A stretch of DNA of 64,000 bases from Syntrophus gentianae (lineage in GTDB: Bacteria; Desulfobacterota; Syntrophia; Syntrophales; Syntrophaceae): assembly GCF_900109885.1 (NCBI RefSeq), contig NZ_FOBS01000017.1:1-64000 (forward strand), written 5' to 3'. Positions 62,356-64,000 of the stretch are shown here, in pieces. Made by a program: the position numbers and the translations under genes. Positions within the stretch are counted from its first letter, which is position 1; every line of letters begins with the position of its first letter. The notes under the pieces are model-generated. The model did not search any database and had not been told where the DNA came from. It saw only the letters and a list, made by a program, of their open reading frames with translations.

Positions 62356-62982
62356 ATGAACTCTTTCGAAGAGGAAGCTTATCAGAAAGGCTATCGGGTC
62401 ATTGCCGGAATTGACGAAGCGGGAAGGGGACCGCTGGCAGGACCGGTCGTCGCCGCTGCAGTGATTCTTCCCCGTGGGTATTGCAACCCTGAGATCACGG
62501 ATTCAAAGAAGCTCTCCGCGAAGAAGCGGGAGAGGCTCTACGAAGTGATCAAAAAAGAGGCCCTTGCCGTGGGTGTCGGCGTGATGGAGCCCCACAGGAT
62601 CGATCAGGTCAACATCCTCCAGGCAACCCTTTTGGCGATGGCAGAGGCGGTCGAGGACCTTTCTTCGCCGCCCGATTATCTCCTTGTGGACGGGCTCCAC
62701 CGCGTTCCTCTCGACATTCCCCAGAAAACCGTCGTGAAAGGAGACGCCTTGAGTGTCTCCATCGCCTCCGCTTCGATCATCGCGAAAGTCTCACGGGATC
62801 AGATCATGGAGATTTACCACCGGCAGTTTCCCCAGTATAACTTCCTAAAAAACAAGGGATACGGCACGCGGGAACATCGCGAAGCCATCCTTTCCCATGG
62901 TCTCTGCAAGATTCACCGGAGATCCTTCAAAACAACTCCTCCAAAACCCCCCTGCCTGCAGACCGCTGATCTTTTTGATTGA
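62356..62982 (+). CDS. rnhB: Ribonuclease HII
   Basis: The 208-residue enzyme cleaves RNA in RNA-DNA hybrids, mainly single ribonucleotides. The catalytic DE pair is in GIDEAGRGPLAGP (Asp20, Glu21); further acidic residues are in TDSKKLSAKKRE, LVDGLH and ASIIAKVSRD. It is followed 8 bases on by yraN, the standard rplS-rnhB-yraN order. Confidence 0.97.
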   Translation: MNSFEEEAYQKGYRVIAGIDEAGRGPLAGPVVAAAVILPRGYCNPEITDSKKLSAKKRERLYEVIKKEALAVGVGVMEPHRIDQVNILQATLLAMAEAVEDLSSPPDYLLVDGLHRVPLDIPQKTVVKGDALSVSIASASIIAKVSRDQIMEIYHRQFPQYNFLKNKGYGTREHREAILSHGLCKIHRRSFKTTPPKPPCLQTADLFD

Positions 62983-62989
62983 TGGCGCC

Positions 62990-63358
62990 ATGCAGAATCT
63001 ACAAACGGGAAAAATCGGCGAAGAAATGGCCGCGGCCTATTTAGAGGCAGCCGGTTACCGCATCCTGGAGCGGAATTACCGCTGCCCATTCGGGGAAATC
63101 GACATCATCGCGCAAGAGGGCGACACCCTTGTGTTCGTGGAAGTAAAAAGCCGGCGCTCCGAAAACTACGGGCTTCCCCAGCTTGCCGTCGGCCCAGAAA
63201 AGCAGCGGCGGATCTCCAAGATTTCCCTCTTCTATCTCCAGAGTCACCGTCTGGAGCCCTCTGATGTGCGTTTCGATGTGGTCGCCATTCTCCTGCGCCC
63301 GAAAAATCCCTCCATTGAACTGATCAAGGATGCCTTCGAACTGGCCTACGGTCGGTAG
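62990..63358 (+). CDS. UPF0102/YraN-type predicted endonuclease
   Basis: From ATG 62990 the protein has 122 residues, with the family's TGKIGEEMAAAYLEAAGYRI, CPFGEIDIIAQEGDTLVFVE and VKSRR, an RecB-like PD-(D/E)XK core (Glu in GEIDII, then VEVKSR). It is the conserved neighbour of rnhB and is thought to act in DNA processing. The start is uncertain by a few codons; a TTG at 62975 is an alternative. Confidence 0.92.
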   Translation: MQNLQTGKIGEEMAAAYLEAAGYRILERNYRCPFGEIDIIAQEGDTLVFVEVKSRRSENYGLPQLAVGPEKQRRISKISLFYLQSHRLEPSDVRFDVVAILLRPKNPSIELIKDAFELAYGR

Positions 63359-63432
63359 CCGTCTTTCTCACCAAGCCTTTCTAAAAAGATCAAGTCTTCC
63401 GGGCCAAAAAGCTGCCCTTCAAAACTGGGGAA

Positions 63433-64000
63433 CTATTGAATGAGCCGCCTGTGCATGCTGGCCAGAGCCATCGGGAAAAGGATCAGGCAGAAGAGGGTGA
63501 GATAGAGGAGCCCCCAGAGCAGAGAGACGTCAAAACGGCCAAATCCGAGGGAGCGGACCATGTTGACCAGATGGGTCAGGGGCAGGGCATAGGCGACAAA
63601 ACGGGCCCAGGAAGGCAGATTCTCCAGGGGGAAGAAGGTTCCGCTGAAGAGGTACATGGGGGTAATCAGCAGAAAAATCGGGAGATTGAAGAGGTCGATC
63701 GTTTTGACCTTGCCGGTGAAAATCATGCCCAGGGAACCGAAGGCGATGCCGCCGAGAAAGGAAAGGGGGAGGATCAGCAGACCGGCGGGGTAGCTCACCA
63801 AGCCGAAGAGGCTGATGACGGCAAGCATGACGAGGGTGGCCAGAAACGATTTTGTCGCCCCCCAGAAAATTTCGCCGGTGATGATCTCTTCGAGGGTCAG
63901 CGGGGTCGCCATCATGGCGTCGAAGGTTTTCTGGTAGTACATTCGGACATAGGAACTGTAGGTGTTTTCGAAAAAGGCGTTGTTCATGATGTTGATGGCC
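63433..64000 (-). CDS. ABC-2 type transporter permease, cut by the window end
   Basis: The last 185 or more residues of an ABC-2 permease: about five membrane helices, MYYQKTFDAMMATPLTLEEI at the visible start and TPMYLFSGTFFPLENLP, a segment shared with NodJ-type exporters of polysaccharide or lipid-linked substrates. The frame is still open at base 64000, so the N-terminus and probably the ATPase gene lie beyond. It converges on yraN. Confidence 0.88.
   Translation of the reverse strand, partial: AINIMNNAFFENTYSSYVRMYYQKTFDAMMATPLTLEEIITGEIFWGATKSFLATLVMLAVISLFGLVSYPAGLLILPLSFLGGIAFGSLGMIFTGKVKTIDLFNLPIFLLITPMYLFSGTFFPLENLPSWARFVAYALPLTHLVNMVRSLGFGRFDVSLLWGLLYLTLFCLILFPMALASMHRRLIQ

Noticed and set aside
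1-64000. CRISPR array
   Set aside because: No series of regularly spaced identical repeats with unique spacers; the tandem repeats at 51265 and in the TPR gene are in-frame protein repeats.

Overview
The window looks like the chromosome of a strictly anaerobic deltaproteobacterium (Desulfobacterota) of the Syntrophus/Syntrophales type. This rests on the mix of genes: a full tol-pal cluster, a coenzyme-B12-dependent carbon-skeleton mutase cluster, a selenocysteine tRNA, PAS/LuxR-type regulators, a PEP-CTERM protein and a typical ffh-rpsP-trmD-rplS operon. The genus is an inference from family knowledge; no database search was possible.

Layout. 1-2.3 kb is accessory: the tail of an IS1634-type transposase, a small RTX calcium-binding protein and tiny unassigned ORFs. 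2.7-30.7 kb is core chromosome: efp-epmA; tolQ-tolR-tolA-tolB-pal-cpoB; a reverse-strand envelope run (LolA/B-fold lipoprotein, TPR lipoprotein, polysaccharide deacetylase, carboxy-terminal protease); a SAM hydrolase and rmuC; an OmpA-type lipoprotein; a TrpF-like protein; smr-uvrA; a SurA-like foldase; mfd; nadA; moeA. A tRNA-Sec gene (30781-30878) with its own promoter marks the boundary.

30.9-36.7 kb is an AT-rich patchwork of mobile debris beside tRNA-Sec: a putative PD-(D/E)XK nuclease, a long structured hairpin, two copies of a 68-bp dispersed repeat, a PEP-CTERM protein, an intact IS256-family element with an 8-bp target duplication inside an already broken gene, gene fragments (DUF6431, HicB) and a HigB/HigA-type toxin-antitoxin pair.

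37.2-45.7 kb is a coenzyme-B12 gene neighbourhood, mostly on the minus strand: cob(I)alamin adenosyltransferase, glutamate-mutase-like E, S and L proteins, an OFA-type transporter and two cysteine-rich metal-binding proteins, with a divergent PAS-PAS-LuxR regulator. The E protein keeps the cofactor residues of glutamate mutase but has lost most of the known glutamate-binding residues, and no methylaspartate ammonia-lyase gene is present. It probably acts on another substrate.

45.7-50.7 kb is a candidate conflict/defence operon on the minus strand: Fic AMP-transferase, a 969-residue primase-helicase-phospholipase-D fusion, then three small unknown proteins. 51-54.5 kb holds membrane and TPR proteins of unknown function and the decayed tail of an RTX protein. 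54.7-63.4 kb is core again: a 56-residue Cys protein, argS, a SPOR protein, ffh, rpsP, khpA, rimM, trmD, a SPOUT methyltransferase, rplS, rnhB and yraN, followed by an ABC-2 permease cut by the window end.
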